Below are positions 54,606 through 63,466 of a DNA stretch of 64,000 nucleotides, in pieces. The notes under the pieces are model-generated. The model was given only the letters and a program-made list of their open reading frames with translations. It had not been told where the DNA came from and ran no database searches. The position numbers were made by a program, and so were the translations under genes. Source of the DNA: Acrocarpospora phusangensis. GTDB taxonomy: Bacteria > Actinomycetota > Actinomycetes > Streptosporangiales > Streptosporangiaceae. The number at the start of each line of letters is the position of its first letter. Position 1 is the first letter of the stretch. The DNA lies in NCBI RefSeq assembly GCF_016862995.1, contig NZ_BOOA01000045.1, forward strand, positions 1 to 64,000, in the 5' to 3' direction.

Positions 54606-55640
54606 ATGCCATCGAAAAGGCGGGTGACAATCGCCGTAATCGCCGAAGAGGCCGGGGTGTCCGTGCCCACCGTCTCCAAGGTCATCAACGGCCGCCCAGA
54701 AGTCGCCCCGGAGACCCGCCAGCGGGTGGAACGTCTCCTTCACAAGCACGGATATCAGCGCAGGGTCAGCCCCGGCGACGGCCCGGTCGGCCTGATCGAC
54801 CTGGTGTTCGCCGAGATAGAGAGCCCGTGGGCGATGGAGATCGTCCGCGGCGCCGAGACCGCCGCTCGCGAGGCCGAGGCCAGCGTGGTGATCTCGGTGC
54901 TGCACACCCACGCGGGTCCCGGCCGGGACTGGCTGGAACGCATCGCCGCCCGCAGGACCGACGGCGTCGTCATCGTCGCGTCGAGACTCTCCACCGGCCT
55001 GCAGGGCCAGCTGAGCGCCCGGTCGATGCCGTTCGTGGTGGTCGACCCCGAGGGCGAGCCCGCCAACGGCGTCGCCTCGGTGGGGGCCACCAACTGGCAC
55101 GGCGGCCTGTCGGCCACCCGCCACCTGCTCGAACTCGGCCACCGGCGAATCGGGATGATCGGCGGCCCCGGCGACATGCTGTGCAGCCGGGCCCGGATAG
55201 ACGGCTACCGGGCGGCCCTGGAGACGGCCGGCGTGCCGGTCGAGCCGGAGCTGATCCGGCACGGCGACTTCCTGGTGGACTCCGGCCACGACCAGGGCCA
55301 CGCCCTGCTGTCCCTGGCCGACCCGCCCACCGCCATCTTCGCCGGGAGCGACATGCAGGCGTTCGGCGTCTTCGAGGCGGCCAGGCAGCGCGGGCTGCGG
55401 GTGCCGGCGGACCTGAGCGTCGTCGGCTTCGACGACCTGCCGCTGGCCCGCTCGGCCTGGCCCCCGCTGACGACCGTCCGCCAGCCCCTGCAGGAGATGG
55501 CCGACCTGGCTACCCGGATGGTGCTGGCGATGGGCCGTGGCGACTCCGCCGAGGCCCGCCGGGTGGAACTCGCGACGGACCTGGTGGTCCGCGAAAGCAC
55601 CGCTCAGCCATCGCTCACCCCTTCGTCGAGCCAGTGGTGA
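54606..55640 (+). CDS. LacI-family transcriptional regulator of xylan utilisation
   Basis: 344 residues from ATG 54606; an in-frame ATG at 54594 lies inside the -10 box. The LacI helix-turn-helix is RVTIAVIAEEAGVSVPTVSKVING (HTH about 8-30, with the hinge region behind), followed by a periplasmic-binding-protein-like effector domain (GLIDLVFAEIESPWAMEIVRGAE to VVGFDDLPLARSAWPPLTTV). It should repress the surrounding GH and ABC genes until a xylo-oligosaccharide binds, as for BxlR. The shared operators at 54461-54491, 54577-54592, 58869-58903 and 60866-60897 support this. Its 3' end overlaps the converging permease gene by 26 bases. Confidence 0.92.
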   Translation: MPSKRRVTIAVIAEEAGVSVPTVSKVINGRPEVAPETRQRVERLLHKHGYQRRVSPGDGPVGLIDLVFAEIESPWAMEIVRGAETAAREAEASVVISVLHTHAGPGRDWLERIAARRTDGVVIVASRLSTGLQGQLSARSMPFVVVDPEGEPANGVASVGATNWHGGLSATRHLLELGHRRIGMIGGPGDMLCSRARIDGYRAALETAGVPVEPELIRHGDFLVDSGHDQGHALLSLADPPTAIFAGSDMQAFGVFEAARQRGLRVPADLSVVGFDDLPLARSAWPPLTTVRQPLQEMADLATRMVLAMGRGDSAEARRVELATDLVVRESTAQPSLTPSSSQW

Positions 55641-56466
55641 GTCCGCCGACGAGGTGGCGCTCGGCCACCGAGTAGAACGCGAGCGCCGGCACCATGGCCA
55701 GAACAACGTAGGCCAGGATGCGGGCCGTGTCCGAGCTGTACTGCCCCTGGAACTGCTGAACCCCGACCGGCAGCGTCCACAGGCCGGGATCGTTGAACAC
55801 GACCAGGGGCAGGAAGAAGTTGTTCCAGCTCCCCACGATCGCCAGCACCGACACGGTGGCCAGCGCCGGCCGCGCCATCGGCAGCAGGATGCGCCAGAAG
55901 AACCCGAACGGCGTGCAGCCGTCCAGGGTGGCCGCCTCCTCGATCTCCCCCGGGATGGACCGGAAGAACTGCCGCAGGATGATGATCGTCAGCGACAGGC
56001 CGAAGGCGGCCTGCGGCAGGATCACGCCCAGCGGGTTGTTCAGCAGCCCGAAGAAGCGCAGCAGGAGGAACAGCGGCAGGATCGCCACCGCGAACGGGAA
56101 CATCAGCCCCGCCGCGAAGACGGTGAACAGGAACTCCCGGCCGCGGAAGGCGAACCTGGCGAACACGAACGCCGCCAGCGCCGAGACTCCGACCGTGATG
56201 AAGGTCGTGGCCAGGGCGATGAACGAGCTGTTCCAGACCTGGATCCAGAAGTCGCCGGAGAGCAGCACGTCGGTGTAGTTGGACGGCACCCAGGGGCTCG
56301 GCAGGCCGATCGGGTTGGTCGACAGCTGCTGGTTGTTCTTGAAGCCGCCGAGCACGCCGTACAGGATCGGGAGCAGGACGAAGATGCCGATCACGATCAC
56401 GACGGTGTGCAGCGCGATCGGCCTGACCACCTGGATGGCGGGCTTGTCCCGCGCGTGTGTGCTCAT
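55615..56466 (-). CDS. Carbohydrate ABC transporter permease, MalG type
   Basis: 283 residues, six predicted helices. ATG 56466 overlaps the MalF-type gene's stop (ATGA). The cytoplasmic EAA loop is IPGEIEEAATLDGCTPFGFFWRILLP, which contacts the ATPase. MalG-family features include the VGGLTTGSTKG C-terminus. No ATPase gene is in the cluster; a shared MsiK-like ATPase from elsewhere would serve, as usual in actinomycetes. The substrate should be xylo-oligosaccharides by context. The 3' end overlaps lacI. Confidence 0.93.
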   Translation of the reverse strand: MSTHARDKPAIQVVRPIALHTVVIVIGIFVLLPILYGVLGGFKNNQQLSTNPIGLPSPWVPSNYTDVLLSGDFWIQVWNSSFIALATTFITVGVSALAAFVFARFAFRGREFLFTVFAAGLMFPFAVAILPLFLLLRFFGLLNNPLGVILPQAAFGLSLTIIILRQFFRSIPGEIEEAATLDGCTPFGFFWRILLPMARPALATVSVLAIVGSWNNFFLPLVVFNDPGLWTLPVGVQQFQGQYSSDTARILAYVVLAMVPALAFYSVAERHLVGGLTTGSTKG

Positions 56467-57494
56467 CGTTTGGCTCGCATGTTGGTGATGGCGCCCTCGG
56501 TGTCGCGGCGCATGACGAATCGCTGGTACCCGATCGCGAACACGAGGCTGAGCAGGAACATCACGACGCTGATGGCGCTGGCGTAGCCGACCTGGAACCG
56601 CTTGAAGCCGAACTCGTACATGGTCACGCCCATGGTCTCGGAGGCGTGCACGGGGCCGCCGCCGGTGAGCACGTAGACCAGGTCGAACAGCTGGATGGTG
56701 CCGATCACCGAGAGGAAGATGGTGATGCGGATGGTGGGGCCGAGCAGCGGCAGGGTGACGTGCCAGAAGACCCGCCACGGGGTGGCGCCGTCGATCTGCG
56801 CCGCCTCGGTCAGCTCGTTGGGGATGGACTGCCGGCCGGCCAAGTACAGGATCATGTGGAACCCGAAGTACTTCCAGGTCATCACGATCATCAGCGAGTA
56901 CATGACGGTGGACGGCTCGGACAGGAAGGTGGACTCCAGCGACTCCAGCCCGACGAAGGCGAGCAGCTCGTTGGCCAGGCCGCGCTCCGGCGAGAGGATC
57001 ATCGTGAACAGCACGGCCGTGATGACCTCGGACAGCACGTACGGCATGAAGAAGAGCAGCCGGTAGAACGCGCGCCCGCGCATCTTCTGGTTGAGCAGCA
57101 GCGCGATGGCCAGCGCCAGCGGCAGCTGGATGACCAGCGAGAAGATGATCAGAAGCAGGCCGCGCCAGAGGTCGCCGAGGAAGACCTCGTCCTCCAGGAG
57201 CCTGGTGAAGTTGTCGAGCCCGATGAAGTTCGTCGGGAACAGGCCGAAGCCGTTCCACTTGAAGAAGCTGGAGTACGCGGCCAGCGCGATCGGCGCCAGC
57301 ACCAGCAGCATGAACAGCACGAGGGCCGGGAGGATGAACAGGACGATCGTCACCCACGCGCGACGCCGACGGGCGGCGGGCGTGCCGCCCGCCGCCGGTC
57401 GCTTAGGTGGGGACGAGGCGACCGCTCCACGCGATCGCGCTCGGGGAGGGGCCGGAGGCGAGGTCGCGCCCTCCGGCCCTTTCGTCGTAGCCAC
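56463..57494 (-). CDS. Carbohydrate ABC transporter permease, MalF/UgpA type
   Basis: 343 residues from GTG 57494. A Pro/Ala/Arg-rich cytoplasmic N-terminus (about 45 residues) precedes six or more helices. The EAA loop is IPNELTEAAQIDGATPWRVFWHVTLP (near residue 220), as in MalF partners. It forms the membrane channel with the MalG-type permease encoded immediately downstream. The preceding binding-protein gene ends 7 bases upstream, so the three are one operon from the promoter near 58930. Confidence 0.93.
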   Translation of the reverse strand: MATTKGPEGATSPPAPPRARSRGAVASSPPKRPAAGGTPAARRRRAWVTIVLFILPALVLFMLLVLAPIALAAYSSFFKWNGFGLFPTNFIGLDNFTRLLEDEVFLGDLWRGLLLIIFSLVIQLPLALAIALLLNQKMRGRAFYRLLFFMPYVLSEVITAVLFTMILSPERGLANELLAFVGLESLESTFLSEPSTVMYSLMIVMTWKYFGFHMILYLAGRQSIPNELTEAAQIDGATPWRVFWHVTLPLLGPTIRITIFLSVIGTIQLFDLVYVLTGGGPVHASETMGVTMYEFGFKRFQVGYASAISVVMFLLSLVFAIGYQRFVMRRDTEGAITNMRAKR

Positions 57495-57501
57495 TACGCC
57501 G

Positions 57502-58794
57502 TTACTCCGACTGTGCCGTCTCGGTGATGGCCTTCACGACCTCTTCGGGAGACTTGGTCCCCGCGATGAGCTCGGCCACGCTGTCGTTGACCTGCTGGCC
57601 GACCGCCGGCGGGTAGGCCTGGTCGAGGTAGAGCTGGAAGTCGGTCGCCTGGGCGAGGGTGTCGGCCACCATCTTGCCGGTACGGCTGGTGACGGCGTCC
57701 TCGGTGCCCTTGATGACCGGGAGGAGCGCGCCGGTGGCGATCTCCTTGCGGTGGTTCTCGGCGGAGAGGATGAACTTCAGGAAGTCCGTCGCCGCCGGGG
57801 GCGCGTCAGCGCCGACCGCGAAGCCGCCGCCGCCGCCGAACGCGTCGGTGGCCGAGCCCTTGCCGCCCTCGACCATCGGGAAGGGGAAGAAGGCGAGGTC
57901 CTCGCCGAGGTCCTTCGCGGTGTCCTTCTGGACGGTGGGCGCCCACTGGCCCATCAGCTCCATGGCGGCCTTGCCGTTGCCCATGGTCGCGGCCTGGCCG
58001 TCGGGGGTGTCGTAGTTGGCGCCGAGGAACCCGTTCTGGAACGGCTTGAGGTCGGCGAGTTCCTTGAGCTTCTGGCCGGCCGCGATGAAGTCGGGGTTGT
58101 CGAACGACTTGGCGGCCGCCGCCTGCTTGAGCGCGTCCAGGCCGGCGATGCGCATCGCCAGGTAGGCCCAGTAGTAGTGGCCCGGCCACTTGGCCTTGCC
58201 GGCGAGCGACAGCGGCGTGATGCCGGCCGCCTGGAGCTTCTTGACGTCGTCGATGAACTCGGTCCAGGTGGCCGGGGGCGCCGTGATCCCCGCCTTCGCG
58301 AACAGCGCCTTGTTGTACCAGAAGCCGACCATGCCGATGTCGTACGGAACGCCGTAGGTCTTGCCGTTCAGCTTGTACGCGGCGGCCGCGGCCGGGGTGA
58401 TGGTGTCGGCCCAGGACGCGATGTCGGCGGTGATGTCCTTCGCGATGCCCGCGTCCGCCTGCTGCTGGAGGACGCCGCCACCCCAGGTCTGGTAGATGTC
58501 AGGGGATTCGCCCGACTGGGCGACGGTCGTCATCTTGGCCTTGAACGCCTCGTTCTCCAGGGCGGTGATGTTGATGGTGACGTTGGGATTCGCGGCCATG
58601 TACTCCTTGGCCATGGCCTCCCACACCGGCTGCATAGGCTCGATGTTCTGAATGTGCCACCATTCGACGGTGACCTTCTCCTGTGCCGCAGCGCTCCCAC
58701 CGGGCGCGGGAGTTTCCTCGCCCGAAGAGCCGCAGCCCGCCAGGAGCAGCGCCGTCGCTGCCAGTGTGACCACTCCGCGTCGAGTTAACGACAT
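57502..58794 (-). CDS. Extracellular sugar-binding lipoprotein of ABC transporter (BxlE-like)
   Basis: 430 residues. The signal peptide has Arg residues at 5-6 and lipobox LLAGC (Cys21), so the protein is anchored outside the membrane. The rest is a family 1 solute-binding protein (VTVEWWHIQNIEPMQPVWEAMAKEY, GKTYGVPYDIGMVGFWYNKALF). Xylobiose-binding BxlE of Streptomyces is the best model. ATG 58794 has a GAAGGGAA stretch upstream. First gene of the operon with both permeases; it carries the LacI operators in its leader. Confidence 0.93.
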   Translation of the reverse strand: MSLTRRGVVTLAATALLLAGCGSSGEETPAPGGSAAAQEKVTVEWWHIQNIEPMQPVWEAMAKEYMAANPNVTINITALENEAFKAKMTTVAQSGESPDIYQTWGGGVLQQQADAGIAKDITADIASWADTITPAAAAAYKLNGKTYGVPYDIGMVGFWYNKALFAKAGITAPPATWTEFIDDVKKLQAAGITPLSLAGKAKWPGHYYWAYLAMRIAGLDALKQAAAAKSFDNPDFIAAGQKLKELADLKPFQNGFLGANYDTPDGQAATMGNGKAAMELMGQWAPTVQKDTAKDLGEDLAFFPFPMVEGGKGSATDAFGGGGGFAVGADAPPAATDFLKFILSAENHRKEIATGALLPVIKGTEDAVTSRTGKMVADTLAQATDFQLYLDQAYPPAVGQQVNDSVAELIAGTKSPEEVVKAITETAQSE

Positions 58795-58868
58795 ATTGGT
58801 GGTTCCCTTCCGTCTAACCGCGGGGACGAGGGGGTCGGGGGCCGCGTCGCCGCCACGGGATCGGTCTT

Positions 58869-58903
58869 TGAAACTTTCGACATTAATCCGATAGTTTCTA
58901 TCG
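58869..58903 (-). promoter_or_regulatory. Paired LacI-family operators before the binding-protein gene
   Basis: TGAAACTTTCG (58869-58879) is a near-perfect copy of the operator. CGATAG-TTT-CTATCG (58889-58903) is a perfect palindrome whose first 11 bases (CGATAGTTTCT) also fit the operator with a few changes. Centres of the two 11-mers are 20 bp apart. Both lie between the -10 box and the gene. Confidence 0.72.
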
Positions 58904-58912
58904 ATGGCGCTG

Positions 58913-58941
58913 AGGTTACATCGGCTTTACCACGGGATCAA
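58913..58941 (-). promoter_or_regulatory. Promoter of the ABC transporter operon
   Basis: On the minus strand TTGATC (58941-58936), a 17-base spacer and TAACCT (58918-58913). Transcription should start near 58906, about 110 bases before the ATG. Confidence 0.65.
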
Positions 58942-59061
58942 CGGTCGTTGTGGAGCTGTTACTCGGCCGGGAACGCTAGGGTTCTGCCGTGATCGACGGA
59001 TATTTCGTAAGTCAACGCGAGATCTCCGATCAGTACGGATCTGGGCAGTGAGGCTGAACCG

Positions 59062-60792
59062 GTGCGCCAGTGGATGACGCTCTTGACCGTGACCCTGGCG
59101 GTCGTCGGTTCGCTTGGCCTTTCCGGCCCGGCCGCCGCCGACTCCGCCATCGAGGAACGGCCCTGTCCCGTTCCGGTGCCCGACGGCACGACCTGCGGGT
59201 TCCTGCTGGCTCCCGAACGCAGGGACGTCTTCGGCAGCGCCACCGTGAAGGTCGCGTACGCGGTGCACCGGGGTGACGGCGAACTGCCCGACCCGGTGGT
59301 CTTCACCAGCGGCGGCCCCGGCTCGGCCTCCGCGCCGCTGCTGAGCACCCTGGTGGACCTGGCCCCGGGCCGGGACGTCGTGGTGATCGAACAGCGCGGC
59401 GGCAGGTACTCCGAGCCCCGGCTGGAGTGTCCGGAAATTGCCAGCGGAATCGTCGCCGGTCTGAAAGGTTCGCGCGCGGAGGAGGTGACCGTGGCCGCCG
59501 CGACGTGCCGCGCCCGGCTCACCGCCGACCTGAGGGGCTACCGCACCCGGGAGATCGCGGCCGACGTGGTGGACCTGCGGCGCTCGCTCGGCTACGCGCA
59601 GTGGAACCTGTTCGGGGTCAGCTACTCCACCCGCGCCATGCTGCTGGCCGCCACGATGGACCCGGAGGGCACCCGCAGCGTCGTCCTCGACTCCTTCCTG
59701 CCCGAGTCCACCCCCTGGTACGACCAGGCCGTGCCGTCGCTGCGCGCCTCGATCGCCAAGCTCGGCGTGGCCGACCGCTTCGACGCGATGATCGCCAGGC
59801 TGAACCGCGTCCCCGCGGTGCTGGACGTCCGCGACCCGGTCACCCGGGCCAAGGTCGAGGTCCATCTCCGGGGCGACGACGTGGCCACCATGATCGGCGA
59901 GGCGCTCCAGGTGAGCGACGTGGTGCCGATCGTGCCCGCGCTCGTGGACGGCGTCGCCGGCGGCGACTACACCCTGCTCGAACCCCTGGCCGACCAGGCC
60001 GCCGACGCCCTCACCAGCCACGAGTGGGGCCAGTACTACGCGGTGCAGTGCCAGGACGAGGCCCCCTCCAACACCTTCGAGGACCGGCGCCTGATCACGG
60101 TGGCCGCGGACGCGGCGGTCTGCGGGCAGTGGCGGCTGTCCAGCTCGACCCCGGAGCAGGCGACCACGGCCGCGCCGGTGCTGGTGCTCGGCGGGCAGTA
60201 CGACCCGACCACCCCGCCGGAGGCCGCCAGAACGGCCGTACAGGCCCTGCCGAACGCCCGCTTCGCGGAGTTCGCCGGGATCGGCCACGGCGTCTTCCTG
60301 GGCAGCCTGTGCGCCCGGCAGACGGTCACGGCGTTCCTGGCCGACCCCCAGGCCGCGGCGCCGTGCGACGCGGCCGCGCCGCCGCACCGGAACGTGCGTC
60401 CGGGCGAGCTGCACCTGACCACGCTCGGCTACACGGCGCTGGGCGCGCCCTGGGTGCTCGCGCCGCTGGGGCTCTTCCTGCTTACCGCCGTCCTCCAGTT
60501 GCTGGGAGGCACGCTGACCGTGCGGCGGGGCGGCGGCTACACCGCGCTGGCCGGTCTGTCCGGCCTCGCCTTCGGCGGCCTGGCCGCGCTCAGCCTGAGC
60601 GGCATGGCCGGCGGCGTGGCCGCGCTCGCCATCGGCGTCCCCACGGCCGTCGTCTGGTACAGCGGGCTCGCCGTCGCCTCGGCCGCGCTGTCGATCGTGG
60701 CCGCCTTCCGGCTCCGCGCCCCGGCGATCAGCATCGTGCCGGCCGCCGTCGGCATCGTCTTCGTCGCTTGGCTGTACGGCTGGGCGCTCTGA
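59062..60792 (+). CDS. Secreted/membrane alpha/beta hydrolase (TAP/proline iminopeptidase-like) with C-terminal helices
   Basis: 576 residues. GTG 59062 has GAGG at 8 bases. A signal peptide (about 1-26) leads to an alpha/beta hydrolase: oxyanion motif SGGPGSAS (near 93), nucleophile Ser187 in GVSYST, Asp in GGQYDPTTPP and His in GIGHGVFLG, ending with a TAP C-terminal-like segment. Four membrane helices follow (about 460-575), anchoring it. Tripeptidyl aminopeptidase-type enzymes of streptomycetes are similar, but the membrane tail is unusual. It sits between sugar-uptake genes without their operators, so its link with xylan use is unclear. Confidence 0.82.
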   Translation: MRQWMTLLTVTLAVVGSLGLSGPAAADSAIEERPCPVPVPDGTTCGFLLAPERRDVFGSATVKVAYAVHRGDGELPDPVVFTSGGPGSASAPLLSTLVDLAPGRDVVVIEQRGGRYSEPRLECPEIASGIVAGLKGSRAEEVTVAAATCRARLTADLRGYRTREIAADVVDLRRSLGYAQWNLFGVSYSTRAMLLAATMDPEGTRSVVLDSFLPESTPWYDQAVPSLRASIAKLGVADRFDAMIARLNRVPAVLDVRDPVTRAKVEVHLRGDDVATMIGEALQVSDVVPIVPALVDGVAGGDYTLLEPLADQAADALTSHEWGQYYAVQCQDEAPSNTFEDRRLITVAADAAVCGQWRLSSSTPEQATTAAPVLVLGGQYDPTTPPEAARTAVQALPNARFAEFAGIGHGVFLGSLCARQTVTAFLADPQAAAPCDAAAPPHRNVRPGELHLTTLGYTALGAPWVLAPLGLFLLTAVLQLLGGTLTVRRGGGYTALAGLSGLAFGGLAALSLSGMAGGVAALAIGVPTAVVWYSGLAVASAALSIVAAFRLRAPAISIVPAAVGIVFVAWLYGWAL

Positions 60793-60827
60793 CCCGACCG
60801 TCCGGCGACCATCCCCCGCGCCACGGG

Positions 60828-60857
60828 TTGACGCGCTTGACCGGCAACATCTACGTT
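60828..60857 (+). promoter_or_regulatory. Promoter of the GH30 xylanase gene
   Basis: TTGACG (60828-60833), 18-base spacer, TACGTT (60852-60857). The start point would be near 60864, just ahead of the operator pair. Confidence 0.68.
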
Positions 60858-60865
60858 ACGTGACA

Positions 60866-60897
60866 CGAAAAGTCTCGGTAATCTTGTGAAACTTTCG
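60866..60897 (+). promoter_or_regulatory. Paired LacI-family operators before GH30
   Basis: CGAAAAGTCTCG (60866-60877, degenerate) and TGAAACTTTCG (60887-60897, close match). Centres about 20.5 bp apart. Same layout as at the GH5 and binding-protein promoters. Confidence 0.72.
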
Positions 60898-60913
60898 GAA
60901 AGCGGGTCTCCGC

Positions 60914-62317
60914 ATGTCGCGACGTCACAAGGCACTACTCGTTCCGATCCTGGGCTTACCCTTGGCGGGCATCACGCCCGCCGTTGCGGAAAGCGCTTCC
61001 CATGGATCGCGGATCGAGGTGGAACACCGAACGGTTCATCAGAAGATCGACGGATTCGGGATCTCCCAGGCGTTCCGCCGGATGGAGCTCATCGAGCAGC
61101 TCTCGCCGCAGCAGCAGCGGGAGATCCTCGACCTCTGGCTGAGCAGGGAGAAGGGCGCCGGGATCAGCATCCTGCGGCTGGGCATCGGCAGCTCGCCGAC
61201 GGGCAGCCCGTACGACCTCATGGAGTCGATTCAGCCGGTCGACCCCGGCGGCCCCAACGCCACGCCGAACTATGTGTGGGACGGCAAGGACGGCGGGCAG
61301 GTCGCGCTGGCCAAGGAGGCCAAGAAGTACGGCGTGAAACGGTTCTACGCCGACGCGTGGAGCGCGCCAGGCTACATGAAGGACAACGGCTCCGACAGCA
61401 ACGGCGGCAGCCTGTGCGGCCTCACCGGGGTCACCTGCGCCAGCGGCGACTGGCGCGCGGCGTACGCCAAGTACCTGGTGCAGTACGCCAAGTTCTACAA
61501 GCAGGAGGGCATCAAGATCACCGACATCGGGTTCACCAACGAGCCCGACTGGACGGCGACCTACGCCTCCATGCGCTTCACCCCGGAGCAGGCCACCGAG
61601 ATGGTCCGGGTGATGGGCCCGTACGCCCGGCAGGCCGGGCTCAACCTGGTCTGCTGTGACTCCTTCGGGTGGAACGAGTCCAGGGCGTACACGGCGTCGA
61701 TCGAGGCCGACCCGCTGGCGCGGCGCTACGTGGACGTGCACGCCGGGCACACCTACGCCAGCCCGGTGGACGGCCCGCTGCCGACGAACCGGCCGGTGTG
61801 GATGTCGGAGTGGAACCCGAACGGCGACCGCTGGAACGAGAGCTGGGACGACGGCTCCGGCTTCGACGGGTTCACCATCGCCTCGGCCATCCATGACGCG
61901 ATGGCGGTGGGCAACGCCGCGGCGTACGTGTACTGGTTCGGGGCCTCGCGGGGCGCGACCAGGGCGCTGCTGCAGGTGGACGTGCCGAACCAGACGTACG
62001 CGGTGTCCAAGCGGCTGTGGGCGCTGGCCGCGTACAGCAGGTTCATCCGGCCCGAGGCGGTGCGGATCGGGGTCTCGGCCACCGACCCGGCGCTGCGGGT
62101 GTCGGCGTTCCGCAACAAGGACGGCTCCGAGGTGGTCGAGATCCTCAACACCGCCACGACCGCCGTGAACACCACGCTCAAGACGAAGTCCGGCAAGGCC
62201 ACCCTCTACCTGACCGATGGTGGAAACTCGCTGACTCCGACCGCACTGCCCGGCAGGCACGGCCACCGCCCGGTGACCCTGCAGCCGCGTTCGCTCACGA
62301 CGATCGTCGTGAGATGA
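60914..62317 (+). CDS. Secreted GH30 xylanase (glucuronoxylanase XynC-like)
   Basis: 467 residues with a signal peptide (about 1-26). The barrel has acid/base Glu210 (GFTNEPDW) and nucleophile Glu299 (WMSEWNP). IDGFGISQAFRRM and WSAPGYMKDNG are GH30 motifs, and the C-terminal beta-sandwich (about 375-467) is the side domain fused to the barrel. The NEPDW and overall length fit the xylan-active GH30 (subfamily 8/7) rather than the glucosylceramidase type. Codon 15, inside the signal peptide, is TTA. It is controlled by the LacI operators just upstream. Confidence 0.9.
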   Translation: MSRRHKALLVPILGLPLAGITPAVAESASHGSRIEVEHRTVHQKIDGFGISQAFRRMELIEQLSPQQQREILDLWLSREKGAGISILRLGIGSSPTGSPYDLMESIQPVDPGGPNATPNYVWDGKDGGQVALAKEAKKYGVKRFYADAWSAPGYMKDNGSDSNGGSLCGLTGVTCASGDWRAAYAKYLVQYAKFYKQEGIKITDIGFTNEPDWTATYASMRFTPEQATEMVRVMGPYARQAGLNLVCCDSFGWNESRAYTASIEADPLARRYVDVHAGHTYASPVDGPLPTNRPVWMSEWNPNGDRWNESWDDGSGFDGFTIASAIHDAMAVGNAAAYVYWFGASRGATRALLQVDVPNQTYAVSKRLWALAAYSRFIRPEAVRIGVSATDPALRVSAFRNKDGSEVVEILNTATTAVNTTLKTKSGKATLYLTDGGNSLTPTALPGRHGHRPVTLQPRSLTTIVVR

Positions 62318-62330
62318 CCCTCTGACCCCG

Positions 62331-62363
62331 GGAGGGCGCCCCTGGGAGCGTGGGCGCCCTTCC
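62331..62363 (+). terminator. Terminator hairpin after GH30
   Basis: AGGGCGCCC (62333-62341) pairs with GGGCGCCCT (62352-62360) 16 bases after the stop; the flanking GG and TTCC extend the stem imperfectly. No long U-tract follows. Confidence 0.7.
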
Positions 62364-62434
62364 GGTCTTACTCAGCAGCTCCCGCGTACGAGACGAGCCG
62401 CCGGCGACTTCTCCTAAACATCGGGGTGATCGGG

Positions 62435-63466
62435 ATGATCCGGGTAGCGATCGTCGGCGCGGGCGGGATCGCGAGCGCCTGCCATCTGCCCGCGTTGCGC
62501 GCGCAGGCGCACCGGGCCGAGGTCGTGGCGGCCGTGGACGTGGACGAGGAGCGCGTCAAGGCGTTCTGCGTGGAGCACGGCATCCGGGGCGCGTACACGT
62601 CGCTGGCGGACATGCTGGACAGCGAGCGGCCCAATCTCGTGCACATCTGCACTCCCCCGCATCTGCACGCCGTGCAGGCCGTGGAGTGCCTGCGGGCGGG
62701 GGCCTGGGTGTGGATCGAGAAGCCCGTCTGCCGGTCGCTGGCCGAATACGACCTGATCTCCGCGGCGGAGCTGGACGGGTTCGCCTCCGTCGTCTCGCAG
62801 CACCGGTTCGGCTCGGGGGCGCGGCATCTGCGGGAGATCGCGCCCGAACTGGGGCGGGCCCTGGTGGCGCTCTGCGTGACCGCCTGGTACCGGGACCACG
62901 CCTACTTCGAGGTGCCCTGGCGGGGCAGATGGGAGACCGAGGGCGGCGGCCCCACGATGGGGCACGGCATCCACCAGATGGACCTGATGCTCGCGCTGCT
63001 CGGCGACTGGGCCGAGGTGCGGGCGATGACCGGCACCCTGGACCGGCGGGTGGAGACCGAGGACGTCTCCATGGCCATGGTCCGGTTCGAGTCCGGCGCG
63101 ATGGCCTCGGTCCTCAACAGCGTGCTCTCCCCCCGCGAGGAAAGTTACCTGCGTTTCGACTTCACCGGTGCCACCGTGGAGCTCCGCCACCTGTACGGCT
63201 ACCGCAACGCCGACTGGACCTCCGCGTCGCCGCTGTGGCGTCCCGCGCAGGACGTCCCCAGCTCCCACGAGGCGCAGCTGGCGGAACTGCTGGACGCGTT
63301 CGAGCGCGGCGAGGCACCCCCGATGAGCGGCCCCGAGGGACGCCAGGCGCTCGAACTGATCACCGGCCTGTACGCGGCCGCGTTCACCGGCACGCCCGTG
63401 TTCCGCGGCGAACTCACCGTGGATCACCCCTTCTACCACCGGATGGACGGCAAAACGTGGAGCTGA
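62435..63466 (+). CDS. Gfo/Idh/MocA-family oxidoreductase
   Basis: 343 residues from ATG 62435; GTG 62426 is also in frame. The N-terminal Rossmann motif is VGAGGIAS (near residue 6), the family EKP motif is WIEKPVCRS (near 93) with its lysine, and the second half is the beta-sheet substrate domain (HGIHQMDLMLALLGDW with the usual His). These enzymes use NAD(P) on sugars, sugar acids or inositols. It is likely co-transcribed with the next gene, which it overlaps by 10 bases, but no LacI operator is found upstream. Confidence 0.9.
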   Translation: MIRVAIVGAGGIASACHLPALRAQAHRAEVVAAVDVDEERVKAFCVEHGIRGAYTSLADMLDSERPNLVHICTPPHLHAVQAVECLRAGAWVWIEKPVCRSLAEYDLISAAELDGFASVVSQHRFGSGARHLREIAPELGRALVALCVTAWYRDHAYFEVPWRGRWETEGGGPTMGHGIHQMDLMLALLGDWAEVRAMTGTLDRRVETEDVSMAMVRFESGAMASVLNSVLSPREESYLRFDFTGATVELRHLYGYRNADWTSASPLWRPAQDVPSSHEAQLAELLDAFERGEAPPMSGPEGRQALELITGLYAAAFTGTPVFRGELTVDHPFYHRMDGKTWS

